The notes beneath the pieces are model-generated. The model was not told the DNA's origin and searched no databases. It saw only the letters and a program-made list of their open reading frames with translations. Positions 42,748 to 52,474 of a DNA stretch of 64,000 nucleotides are shown piece after piece (positions within the stretch are counted from its first letter, which is position 1; each line of letters starts with the position of its first letter). Made by a program: the position numbers and the translations under genes. Origin of the DNA: Caulobacter sp. 602-2 (GTDB lineage: Bacteria > Pseudomonadota > Alphaproteobacteria > Caulobacterales > Caulobacteraceae); the NCBI RefSeq assembly GCF_011043625.1, contig NZ_JAAKGT010000001.1, forward strand, positions 1-64,000, written 5' to 3'.

Positions 42748-45700
42748 ATGGGTTATCCGCGAGACGTCTACGGAAAATCGGCCCTGATGCTGGCGGCGGG
42801 CGCCGCCGCGGTCCTGGCCAGCAGCCAGGCCCAGGCCCAGACGCGCAAGTTCGACGTGCCGGCCCAGGCGGCCGCCACCGGCATTCCCCAGTTCGGCAAG
42901 CAGGCCGACCTGCAGATCCTGGCCCCGCAGGCGGCCGTCCAGGGCAAGCGGGTCAACGCCGTGCGCGGGACCTACACCGTCTCCGAAGGCCTTTCGCGCC
43001 TGCTCGACGGGGCCAACCTGACCGTGGTCTCCAACGATGGCCGCACCGCCGTGCTGGGCCAGAAGGGCTCGGTGCAGCTGGCCTCGACCGCCGCCGTGGC
43101 CATCCCGCAGCAGTCATCCGCGCCGATCGGAGACACTATCGAGGAGCCCGCCGCCGTCGAGGAGGTGGTCGTCACCGGCTTCCGCGCCAGCCTGGGCAGC
43201 GCGCTGAACATCAAGAAGCGCACCAGCGGCGTCGTCGACGTCATCAAGGCCGAGGACATCGCCGACTTCCCGGACGCCAACCTCGCCGAGTCCATCCAGC
43301 GCGTGCCGGGCGTGTCGATCGCCCGCGACGCCGGCGAAGGCCGCCAGATCACGGTCCGGGGCCTGGGCCCCCAGTTCACCCGCGTGCGCATCAATGGCGT
43401 CGAGGGCCAGAGCACGGCCAGCGGCACCGACAGCTCGGGCGGCGCCAACCGCAACCGCTCGTTCGACTTCAACGTCTTCGCCTCGGAACTCTTCAACAGC
43501 ATCACCGTGCGCAAGACCGCCTCGGCCTCGACCGAGGAGGGCTCGCTGGGCGCGACGGTCGACCTGCAGACGGGCCGGCCGTTCGACTACAAGGGCGCGA
43601 CCCTCGTGGTCTCGGCCCAGCAGGGCTACAACGATCTGTCGGAAAGCTGGGACCCGCGTTTCGCGCTGCTGGCTTCCAACACCTGGGCCGACGGCAAGCT
43701 CGGCGCCCTGATGTCGGTGGCTTACACCGAACGCAACCTGCTGGAAGAGGGCCACGGCTCCGGCGGCTGGCTGAACGGCACGGAGGTCGGCGGCTTCAGC
43801 CCGGCCTCGACCTTCACCCAGGCCAATTCCGCCAGCGTGTTCACCCCGCGCTTCCCGCGTTACGGCCGCCTGACCCACGACCAGAAGCGCCTCGGGGTCA
43901 CCACCTCGCTGCAGTTCCGGCCTGACGAGAAGACCCTGGTCACGGCCGACTTCCTCTATTCGGACTTCAAGGCCACCCGCACCGAGAACTGGCTGGAAGC
44001 CCTGTCCTTCGCCCGCAACGCCGCCCAGGGCGGCCGGCCCGAGATCATCGTCCGCGACGGCGTGGTGAACGCCAAGGGCGACATGGTCTACGGCCTGTTC
44101 GACGACGTCGACGTCGAGAGCGAGACCCGCTTCGACAAGCTCGACACCAAGTACACCCAAGGCACCTTCACGGTCGAACACCGCTTCTCCGACCGCTTCA
44201 AGGTGACGGGCCTGGTCGGCTTCTCGAAGTCGGACTTCGACAACCCGATCCAGACGACGGTGATCCTCAACCGCGAGAACGCCGACGGCTTCTCATACGA
44301 CTACCGGAACAACGCCAAGCTGCCGGCGATGAACTTCGGCTTCGATGTCACCGACCCGCTGGCCTACAATTTCGGCGCGGCGCGTTCGGAGATCCGCCTG
44401 CGGCCGCAGGGCGTGACCAACACCATCCAGACCGCCCAGCTCGACGGCGACTACGAGCTCTCCGACACCTTCCGCCTGAAGGCTGGGGTGAACCTCAAGA
44501 AGTACGAGTTCGACTCCTGGGCCCTGGCGCGGGTCAACGAGTCCGTCGTGCCGACCCTGCCGGCCGGCGTCACGCTGTCGAGCCTGACCAAGCTGGTCAG
44601 CGGCTTCGGCAAGAACCTCGGCGGTTCGGGCTATCCCACCAGCTGGGCCGCTCCCGACCTCGACGCCTTCGCCCAGCTGTTCAACATCTACAGCGGCACG
44701 GGCCTGTTCGAGCTGTCGGGCGCCAGCAACTCGGCGGCGCGCGGTAACATCCGCAGCGTCGAGGAGAAGGACACCGCCGCCTACGTGCAGCTGGACTTCA
44801 ACTCCGACCGCTTCGCCTGGCCGATCCGCGGCGACGTCGGCGTGCGCTACGTCAAGACCGAGCAGAGCTCGACCGGCTATCAACTGGTCGCCGGCGCGGC
44901 CCAGCAGGCCACGGTCGATCGCGACTACGAGGACGTGCTGCCGGCCCTGAACCTGACCGCCGAGGTGACACCCGATTTCCTGCTGCGCTTCGGCGCGGCC
45001 AAGGTCATGACCCGCCCCAACCTGGGCAGCCTGACGCCCGGCGGCAGCCTCAGCGTCGTGGGCGTGTTCAGCGTCAGTTCGGGCAACCCGTATCTCGATC
45101 CGATCCGGGCCACCACCTACGACCTGTCGGCCGAATGGTACTTCGCCAAGGACGCCCTGCTGTCGGTCGGCCTGTTCTACAAGGACATCGACAGCTATAT
45201 CCAGACGCAGCGGATCTCGCAGACCTTCGCCGCCTCGGGCCTGCCGACCAGCCTGCTCGACGGCCTGGCCGGCGTGTCGGCCAACGACACCTTCCTGTTC
45301 AGCAAGCCGGTCAACACCGAGGGCGGCCCGCTGAAGGGGATCGAGATCAGCTACCAGCAGCCGTTCAGCTTCCTGCCGGGCCCGCTGCGCCACACCGGCG
45401 CGATCTTCAACGTCACGATCGTCGACTCCAAGATCGACTACATCTCGTCGCGCTCGGCCACCGGCTTCGTGCAGAACGACCTGGTGGGCCTGTCGAAGAA
45501 CGCCTTCAACGCCACGCTCTACTATGAGGACAGCAAGTTCAGCGCCCGCGTCTCCGGCGCCTATCGCGACAAGTACCTGACCGCCGTGCCCAGCGGCACG
45601 TCGACCAACGACATCGACGGGGTGCGCGACACCTTCACCGTCGACGCCTCGGCCTCGTACCAGATCAACAAGCGCCTGAAGGTCACCTTCGAGGGGCTGA

Positions 45701-45810
45701 ACCTGACCGACGCGTTCAACGAGCAGTACACCGACAGCGTGCGCGACAGCATCTACGTCTATTCGCACACCGGCCGGCAGTACAACTTCGGCCTGAGGTA
45801 CTCCTTCTAG
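42748..45810 (+). CDS. TonB-dependent receptor with STN signalling domain
   Basis: A 1020-aa outer-membrane receptor and transducer. A signal peptide (to about QAQ, 31) precedes an STN (secretin/TonB short N-terminal) domain at about 32-108, with FDVPAQAAATGIPQFGKQADLQIL, then a TonB-box-like VEEVVVTGFRASL, a plug domain, and a barrel ending HTGRQYNFGLRYSF. An STN domain lets substrate binding be relayed to the FecR protein next door. AGGGAGG (42736-42742) supports ATG 42748. A pectinesterase gene follows, suggesting pectin fragments as ligand. Confidence 0.92.
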   Translation: MGYPRDVYGKSALMLAAGAAAVLASSQAQAQTRKFDVPAQAAATGIPQFGKQADLQILAPQAAVQGKRVNAVRGTYTVSEGLSRLLDGANLTVVSNDGRTAVLGQKGSVQLASTAAVAIPQQSSAPIGDTIEEPAAVEEVVVTGFRASLGSALNIKKRTSGVVDVIKAEDIADFPDANLAESIQRVPGVSIARDAGEGRQITVRGLGPQFTRVRINGVEGQSTASGTDSSGGANRNRSFDFNVFASELFNSITVRKTASASTEEGSLGATVDLQTGRPFDYKGATLVVSAQQGYNDLSESWDPRFALLASNTWADGKLGALMSVAYTERNLLEEGHGSGGWLNGTEVGGFSPASTFTQANSASVFTPRFPRYGRLTHDQKRLGVTTSLQFRPDEKTLVTADFLYSDFKATRTENWLEALSFARNAAQGGRPEIIVRDGVVNAKGDMVYGLFDDVDVESETRFDKLDTKYTQGTFTVEHRFSDRFKVTGLVGFSKSDFDNPIQTTVILNRENADGFSYDYRNNAKLPAMNFGFDVTDPLAYNFGAARSEIRLRPQGVTNTIQTAQLDGDYELSDTFRLKAGVNLKKYEFDSWALARVNESVVPTLPAGVTLSSLTKLVSGFGKNLGGSGYPTSWAAPDLDAFAQLFNIYSGTGLFELSGASNSAARGNIRSVEEKDTAAYVQLDFNSDRFAWPIRGDVGVRYVKTEQSSTGYQLVAGAAQQATVDRDYEDVLPALNLTAEVTPDFLLRFGAAKVMTRPNLGSLTPGGSLSVVGVFSVSSGNPYLDPIRATTYDLSAEWYFAKDALLSVGLFYKDIDSYIQTQRISQTFAASGLPTSLLDGLAGVSANDTFLFSKPVNTEGGPLKGIEISYQQPFSFLPGPLRHTGAIFNVTIVDSKIDYISSRSATGFVQNDLVGLSKNAFNATLYYEDSKFSARVSGAYRDKYLTAVPSGTSTNDIDGVRDTFTVDASASYQINKRLKVTFEGLNLTDAFNEQYTDSVRDSIYVYSHTGRQYNFGLRYSF

Positions 45811-45845
45811 GCTGGACCGGACCTTCCTCCTCCCAGGGGAATGTT

Positions 45846-45889
45846 GGGCGTCGGCCGTCCCTCCTGGCCGGCGCCCGCTCTTTTTCTTT
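45846..45889 (+). terminator. Intrinsic terminator-like hairpin between TBDR and pectinesterase
   Basis: Stem GGGCGTCGGCC (45846-45856) pairs with GGCCGGCGCCC (45866-45876), 11 bp with one T-G wobble, followed by a T-rich tract at 45878-45889. The design, stem length, wobble and tract match the one after the TBDR at 31194-31235. Confidence 0.7.
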
Positions 45890-45899
45890 CGAGGCTTCG

Positions 45900-47000
45900 A
45901 TGACGATGGTTTCGCGACGGACCGTGGCGGCCGGGCTCCTGCTGCTTCCTGGCGTCGCCTCGGCCACGCCGCGCTACGACGCCGTGCTCAAGCGCCCTGA
46001 TGATCCGCGCCGGTTCTCGGCACCGACCTACGAGACGCTGTCGGCGGCCGTGGCCGCAGCATCGGCCAATGGGACGCGGCCGTTCCGCATCCTGGTGACC
46101 AAGGGCGTCTTCGACGAACAGGTCGTCATCGACAAGCCGTTCGTGCACCTGATCGGCGAGAGCCGCACGGGCTCGATCATCACCCATCTGGCCGCTTCGG
46201 GGCTGACCGCGCCCGACGGCAAGCGCTGGGGCACCTTCCGCACGCCGACCCTGTTCGTCCGCGCGCCGGACTTCGCCGCCCGCAACCTGACCATCCGCAA
46301 CGCCTTCGACGGCCTGGCGGAGATGACCAAGCCCGGCGGCCTGCACTCGCACGACGGCGGCGGCCCGCAGGCCGTGGCTTTGATGCTCGACAAGGGCAGC
46401 GACCGCGCAAGGCTGACGGAAGTCGACATCCTCAGCTACCAGGACACCCTGTTCCCCGACGCCGGGCGCAGCCTGTTCGAGCGCTGCCTGATCGTCGGCA
46501 GTTACGACTTCATCTTCGGGGCGGGGCGGGCGTTCTTCAGGGAGTGCGAGATCCGCTCGCTGCCGCGCCCGGTCGACCCTGTCGACGGTTACGTGGTCGC
46601 GCCCAGCACCCCGATCGACCAGCCGTTCGGCTTCGTCTTCAAGGACTGCAAGCTGACCAAGGCGCCGGGCACAGCCAAGGGCTCGGTCTATCTGGGCCGG
46701 CCCTGGCGGCCGTCGAGCCAGTTCCCCGACGGGCGTTACGGTGACCCCAGGTTCGTGGCGCAGACCGCCTTCATCGATTGCTGGATGGACGACCACGTCG
46801 CGCCGGAGGGCTGGACGGAGATGTGGTACACCGGCAAGGACGGCAATCCGCGCACCATGCTGCAGCCGGAGGAGGTCCGCTTTTCGCAGTACGGCTCCAG
46901 GGGGCCCGGCGCGGCGGCCTTCCGTCGTGGACGGACGCTGAGCGCCGCCGAGGCCAGGGCGATGGACGTTCGCGCCGTGCTGGACGGCTGGGCCGTCTGA
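45900..47000 (+). CDS. Exported pectinesterase
   Basis: A 366-aa carbohydrate esterase (CE8) that removes methyl groups from pectin. A signal peptide ends near VASA (about 22). Catalytic residues are Asp182 in QDTLFPDAG and Asp203 in SYDFIFG, with Arg267/Trp269 in YLGRPWR binding the galacturonate; Gln181 is the oxyanion residue. It is preceded by an intrinsic-terminator-like hairpin and by GAGG 5 nt before ATG 45900. Together with FecI/FecR and the STN-TBDR it forms a pectin-responsive locus. Confidence 0.93.
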   Translation: MTMVSRRTVAAGLLLLPGVASATPRYDAVLKRPDDPRRFSAPTYETLSAAVAAASANGTRPFRILVTKGVFDEQVVIDKPFVHLIGESRTGSIITHLAASGLTAPDGKRWGTFRTPTLFVRAPDFAARNLTIRNAFDGLAEMTKPGGLHSHDGGGPQAVALMLDKGSDRARLTEVDILSYQDTLFPDAGRSLFERCLIVGSYDFIFGAGRAFFRECEIRSLPRPVDPVDGYVVAPSTPIDQPFGFVFKDCKLTKAPGTAKGSVYLGRPWRPSSQFPDGRYGDPRFVAQTAFIDCWMDDHVAPEGWTEMWYTGKDGNPRTMLQPEEVRFSQYGSRGPGAAAFRRGRTLSAAEARAMDVRAVLDGWAV

Positions 47001-47004
47001 GGCC

Positions 47005-48429
47005 TCAGCGTGCGAACGGGAAGGGGGTCACCGACTTGCTGGCCTCTTCGACCAGCAGGGTGCGGTTGATCGGGGCGGCGGCGCGCTGGGGGCAGGCCGG
47101 GCGCTCGCAGATCCGGCACGACGGCCCGATCTCGACCGCCAGCGGCGAGGCGATGTCGAGCCCGCGCGAGGCGGCCAGCTTGCCGGCGAACTTCAGCTCG
47201 CAGCCCAGGCCGATGACCAGTTCGTCCTCCAGCCCCGCCTGCAGGCCCGAGGTCCGCCGCACGGTGCGCGACAGGGTGAAATAGCGTTCGCCGTCCGGCG
47301 TCTCGATCACCTGGGTGACGATGCGGCCGGGGGTCTTGAAGCTGTCGTGGACGTTCCAGCGTGGGCAGGCCCCGCCGAAGCGCGAGAACGGGAAGGGGCC
47401 GGCGGCGAAGCGCTTGGAGATGTTCCCCGCCGCGTCCAGCCGCATCATGAAGAACGGGATCCCGCGCGCGCCGGGGCGGCTCAGCGTCGTCAGGCGCTGG
47501 GCGGCCTGCTCGTAGCTGACGCCGAAGCGCGGCCGCACCCGCTCGATGTCATAGCCGCTGGCCTCCATGGCCGCATGGAACGGCTCGTAGGGCATCATGA
47601 TCGCCGCGGCGAGGTAGTTGTCGAGGAACACCTTCAAGAGCTGGCGCGTGGCGCGGTCGGGGGCTGCGAAGCGGTCGGCCAGGCGGGTCAGCGCCTCGGG
47701 CGCCTCCATCAGGCCCAGCTGGTAGCACATGGCGAAGATGCGGCTGGCCGGGGCCAGGGTCTCCGACACCATCAGCCGCTTGCGGTGGTGGTCGTAGCGG
47801 CGCAGCGAGCCGGCCATGACCTCGGCCGGCATGACCCGCGTCTGGATGCCGTGGCGGGCGACCAGGCGTTCGCGCACGGCCGGGCCCAGGTCCTGCAGGT
47901 CGGCGTCGAGTTGCGCGACGATGGCCTCGGCCGCCGTCTCCAGTTCGGCGAAGTGATTGCGCTGCGAGCCCACCAGGTCGCGCACCCAGTCGGTCGGCGA
48001 CTGCGACGACGAGGAGGGTAGGCCGTCCGGACGCTCGAAGGCGCCCATGTCGATCATGCGGCCGCGATCCAGATAGGCGCGATAGAGGCGGGCCATGGCC
48101 TCGGCCAGGCCCGGCGACAGCTCGGCCACTTCCGCCACCTCATGCCGGCCCAAGCCCAGGTCGGCGAACATCTTGTCGGCCAGGACCTCCTCCAGCCCCG
48201 CGCCGCCGCCCGGGTCGTCGGCCGACAGGGTGCGCAAATCGAGGTCATAGGCCTCGGCCAGGCGCAGCAGCATCTGGGCGGTCACCGGCCGCTGGTTGCG
48301 CTCGAGCAGGTTCAGGTAGCTGGGCGAGACGCCCAGCTCGTCGGCCATGCGGCTCTGGGTGACGCCCAGGTCGCGGCGGAGGCGCTTGAGGCGGCCGCCC
48401 AGGAACAGCTTTTTGTCGGTCGTGACCAT
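47005..48429 (-). CDS. ScfR/RamB-type XRE regulator of acetate/glyoxylate metabolism
   Basis: A 474-aa regulator. The XRE HTH (about 12-65) reads LKRLRRDLGVTQSRMADELGVSPSYLNLLERNQRP. A central ImmA/IrrE-like domain follows (SLRRYDHHRKRLMVSE then FAMCYQLGLME) in which the usual HExxH is degenerate, so it is probably not a protease. The C-terminus has a Cys cluster (CRICERPACP). Family members control isocitrate lyase and short-chain acyl metabolism; this gene is divergent from aceA. The preferred start is ATG 48429; an upstream GTG at 48438 gives three more residues and overlaps a TGTCAC operator-like box. Confidence 0.9.
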   Translation of the reverse strand: MVTTDKKLFLGGRLKRLRRDLGVTQSRMADELGVSPSYLNLLERNQRPVTAQMLLRLAEAYDLDLRTLSADDPGGGAGLEEVLADKMFADLGLGRHEVAEVAELSPGLAEAMARLYRAYLDRGRMIDMGAFERPDGLPSSSSQSPTDWVRDLVGSQRNHFAELETAAEAIVAQLDADLQDLGPAVRERLVARHGIQTRVMPAEVMAGSLRRYDHHRKRLMVSETLAPASRIFAMCYQLGLMEAPEALTRLADRFAAPDRATRQLLKVFLDNYLAAAIMMPYEPFHAAMEASGYDIERVRPRFGVSYEQAAQRLTTLSRPGARGIPFFMMRLDAAGNISKRFAAGPFPFSRFGGACPRWNVHDSFKTPGRIVTQVIETPDGERYFTLSRTVRRTSGLQAGLEDELVIGLGCELKFAGKLAASRGLDIASPLAVEIGPSCRICERPACPQRAAAPINRTLLVEEASKSVTPFPFAR

Positions 48430-48432
48430 GTT

Positions 48433-48446
48433 TGTCACGTTGTCAC
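48433..48446. promoter_or_regulatory. Tandem TGTCAC boxes near the regulator start
   Basis: TGTCAC occurs twice, at 48433-48438 and 48441-48446, immediately before the ScfR-type start, an ideal autoregulatory position. Confidence 0.45.
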
Positions 48447-48468
48447 GAATTTACAAAATACACAAAGT

Positions 48469-48485
48469 CGATTTGTGACAAATCG
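48469..48485. promoter_or_regulatory. Palindromic operator in the scfR/aceA gap
   Basis: CGATTTGTGACAAATCG is a perfect 17-bp odd palindrome centred on G48477. It shares the TGTGACA core with the flanking TGTCAC boxes and lies about 95 nt before aceA. It is probably a site of the adjacent regulator. Confidence 0.6.
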
Positions 48486-48528
48486 TCTTCAATAGGTTCG
48501 ACCGCCTTGCCGCATCGGCGTTAGCTCC

Positions 48529-48537
48529 CTGTCACAG
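48529..48537. promoter_or_regulatory. CTGTCACAG box before aceA
   Basis: A 9-bp odd palindrome sharing TGTCAC with the other sites in the gap, 43 nt before aceA. Confidence 0.35.
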
Positions 48538-48579
48538 CTTACAGCCCGCCTCCCAACAAGCGGGCCCCGATGGGGAAGA

Positions 48580-50202
48580 ATGACGACCATGCGCAAGACC
48601 TACGCCGAGCACCGCCAGGACCTTACCGCCCGCTATCCGCAAGGCGTGACGCCCGGCGGCGTCGCCATCGACGACATCATCCAGCTGAAGCTGCAGAACA
48701 CCTTCAACACCCACCTCGACATCGCTCGCGAGATGGCTGTCGTCATGCGCGCCGACATGGCCGCCTATGACGCCGACGCCAGCCAGTTCACCCAGTCGCT
48801 GGGTTGCTGGTCGGGCTTCCACGCCCAGCAGATGATCAAGTCGGTCAAGCGCCTGCGGGGCACGACCAAGGGCGCCTACGTCTATCTGTCGGGCTGGATG
48901 GTCGCGGGCCTTCGCAACCGCTTCGGCCACCTGCCGGACCAGTCGATGCACGAGAAGACCTCGGTCGTCGACCTGATCGAAGAGATCTACGTCTCGCTGC
49001 GCCAGGCCGACGAAGTGGCGATCAACGACCTCTTCAAGGCCCTGAAGACCGCCCGCGACGCCGGCGACCAAGTCGCCGAGCAGGCCGCGATCAAGGCCAT
49101 CGACACCTTCGAGACCCACGTCGTTCCGATCATCGCCGACATCGACGCCGGCTTCGGCAACGAGCACGCGACCTACCTGCTGGCCAAGGAGATGATCAAG
49201 GCCGGCGCCTGCTGCCTGCAGATCGAGAACCAGGTCAGCGACGCCAAGCAGTGCGGCCACCAGGACGGCAAGGTCACCGTGCCGCGCGAAGACTTCATCG
49301 AGAAGCTGCGCGCCTGCCGCCTGGCCTTCGAGGAACTGGGCGTCGACGAGGGCGTCATCGTCGCCCGCACCGACAGCCTGGGCGCGGGCCTGACCCAGAA
49401 GGTTCCGGTCAGCCAGGGCGCGGGCGATCTGGCGGCCGAGTACATCAAGTGGCTGAAGACCGAGGCCATCACGGCCGAGAACCCGCTGCGCGACGGCGAG
49501 ATCGCGATCATGAAGGACGGCGCCTTCGTCAAGCCCGTGCGCATGGCCAACGGCCTGTTCGCCTTTCAGGACGGCACCGGCCGCGCCCGGGTCATCGAGG
49601 ACTGCATCGCCAACCTGACGCAAGGCGGCGCCGACCTGCTGTGGATCGAGACCGACACGCCCAACGTCGACGAGATCGCCTCGATGGTGGCCGAGGTCCG
49701 CAAGGCCGTGCCGAACGCCAAGCTGACCTACAACAACTCGCCGTCGTTCAACTGGACCCTGAACCTGCGCAAGCAGGTGCGCGCCCAGTGGATCGCCGAG
49801 GGCAAGATCCACGAGGACTCCTATCCCGACGGCAACGTGCTGATGTCGGCGGAGTACGACGCCACCGATCTGGGCCGCGAAGCCGACGATCGCCTGGCCC
49901 GCTTCCAGGTCGACATCTCGGCCCGCGCCGGGGTGTTCCACAACCTGATCACCCTGCCGACCTTCCACCTGACCGCCAAGAGCGTCGACGAGCTGTCGCG
50001 CGGCTACTTCGGCGACCAGCGGATGCAGGCCTACGTCAACTCGGTGCAGCGCGAGGAGATCCGTCGCGGGGTCTCGGCCGTGAAGCACCAGCACGAGGTC
50101 GGTTCCGACCTTGGCGACACCTTCAAGGAGATGGTCGGCGGCGAGCGGGCCCTGAAGGCCGGCGGTCACGCCAACACCATGAACCAATTCGCCGCCGAAT
50201 AG
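48580..50202 (+). CDS. aceA: Isocitrate lyase
   Basis: A 540-aa enzyme splitting isocitrate into glyoxylate and succinate. The catalytic loop is KQCGH (223-227, Cys225); DIDAGFGNE (187-195) and the later NNSPSFNW segment are family signatures. Length matches the long isocitrate-lyase subfamily. The ATG at 48580 is preceded by GGGGAAG; an ATG three codons later (48589) could also serve. It begins a glyoxylate-shunt group with aceB downstream and is divergent from its probable regulator. Confidence 0.97.
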   Translation: MTTMRKTYAEHRQDLTARYPQGVTPGGVAIDDIIQLKLQNTFNTHLDIAREMAVVMRADMAAYDADASQFTQSLGCWSGFHAQQMIKSVKRLRGTTKGAYVYLSGWMVAGLRNRFGHLPDQSMHEKTSVVDLIEEIYVSLRQADEVAINDLFKALKTARDAGDQVAEQAAIKAIDTFETHVVPIIADIDAGFGNEHATYLLAKEMIKAGACCLQIENQVSDAKQCGHQDGKVTVPREDFIEKLRACRLAFEELGVDEGVIVARTDSLGAGLTQKVPVSQGAGDLAAEYIKWLKTEAITAENPLRDGEIAIMKDGAFVKPVRMANGLFAFQDGTGRARVIEDCIANLTQGGADLLWIETDTPNVDEIASMVAEVRKAVPNAKLTYNNSPSFNWTLNLRKQVRAQWIAEGKIHEDSYPDGNVLMSAEYDATDLGREADDRLARFQVDISARAGVFHNLITLPTFHLTAKSVDELSRGYFGDQRMQAYVNSVQREEIRRGVSAVKHQHEVGSDLGDTFKEMVGGERALKAGGHANTMNQFAAE

Positions 50203-50268
50203 CTCGGCGTCCGAAACCGATAACCCCCACTTCACCCCCACTGGCGAAAACCTACAGGAGAGAACGCC

Positions 50269-50505
50269 ATGACCAACGTCACGCAATTCGCTCCGGCCGC
50301 GATGCCGGACTCGTCGGCCCAGGATCGCGCCGTGGACCGCCTCGCCGAGGCCTCGCACCGCCTCAACGAAGCCGTCCGCCGCGCCATCGAGGCCGGCTAC
50401 TCGGTCGAGCTGGTGCGCACCTCGCGCCACCACGACGGCTCGGGCAACTGGGGCGACCAGATCGTCCCGACCATCCGCGCCACCGAAGCGCCCAAGAGCG
50501 CCTAA
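50269..50505 (+). CDS. Small protein between aceA and aceB
   Basis: A 78-aa protein that I do not recognise. It is helical in the first half (DRAVDRLAEASHRLNEAVRRAIEAGYSVELVRTSRHH) with a polar tail. A good ribosome-binding site (CAGGAGAG) precedes ATG 50269, 66 nt after aceA. Its place inside the glyoxylate-shunt group suggests a modulator of one of the two enzymes, but nothing in the sequence shows this. No signal peptide or TM segment. Confidence 0.7.
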   Translation: MTNVTQFAPAAMPDSSAQDRAVDRLAEASHRLNEAVRRAIEAGYSVELVRTSRHHDGSGNWGDQIVPTIRATEAPKSA

Positions 50506-50572
50506 AGACGCTCGGCGCCTGCGGGTGAGGGGAGGCGCCTGCTTCCTCCTCTCGCCCGCCACACTGCAATCG

Positions 50573-50680
50573 TCATCCCGGAGGGCGCCTGGCGCCCGTT
50601 CGGGACCCAGGGACCGCCGTGCGGCGTCGAGGCTTCTTCGCGGTGGCCGGCGCAGTACGGCGGTCCCTGGGCTCCGGCTT
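50573..50680. repeat. REP-like inverted repeat before aceB
   Basis: The element starts GTCATCCCGG (50573-50582) and contains a perfect 15-bp inverted repeat, CCCAGGGACCGCCGT (50606-50620) with its complement at 50657-50671. The shared GTCATCCCGG and CGGGACCCAGGG tie it to the element at 19581. Confidence 0.65.
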
Positions 50681-50750
50681 CGACTTGGGTGCGCAGAAGG
50701 CATCCGATAAATCTCTTCCAAGTCCGCGTCCCAACACCACGGAACACGCC

Positions 50751-52331
<1,581 letters not shown>

Positions 52332-52343
52332 CACCGGCGCGGC

Positions 52344-52373
52344 GGCGGCGCTCCATCCCCCCGGAGCGCCGTC
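52344..52373 (+). terminator. Hairpin after aceB
   Basis: GGCGGCGCTCC (52344-52354) pairs with GGAGCGCCGTC (52363-52373), 11 bp with one wobble. It begins 13 nt after the aceB stop. The T-tract is weak. Confidence 0.4.
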
Positions 52374-52474
52374 GCTTGCGTCGGCCTGCTGACGTTCACG
52401 ACCCCGAAAAGCTGGAGCCATGCGAGCCCCGGCGCGTTTGACGCTCGACCAGTAAACAAGGCGGGCGTCTCGTC

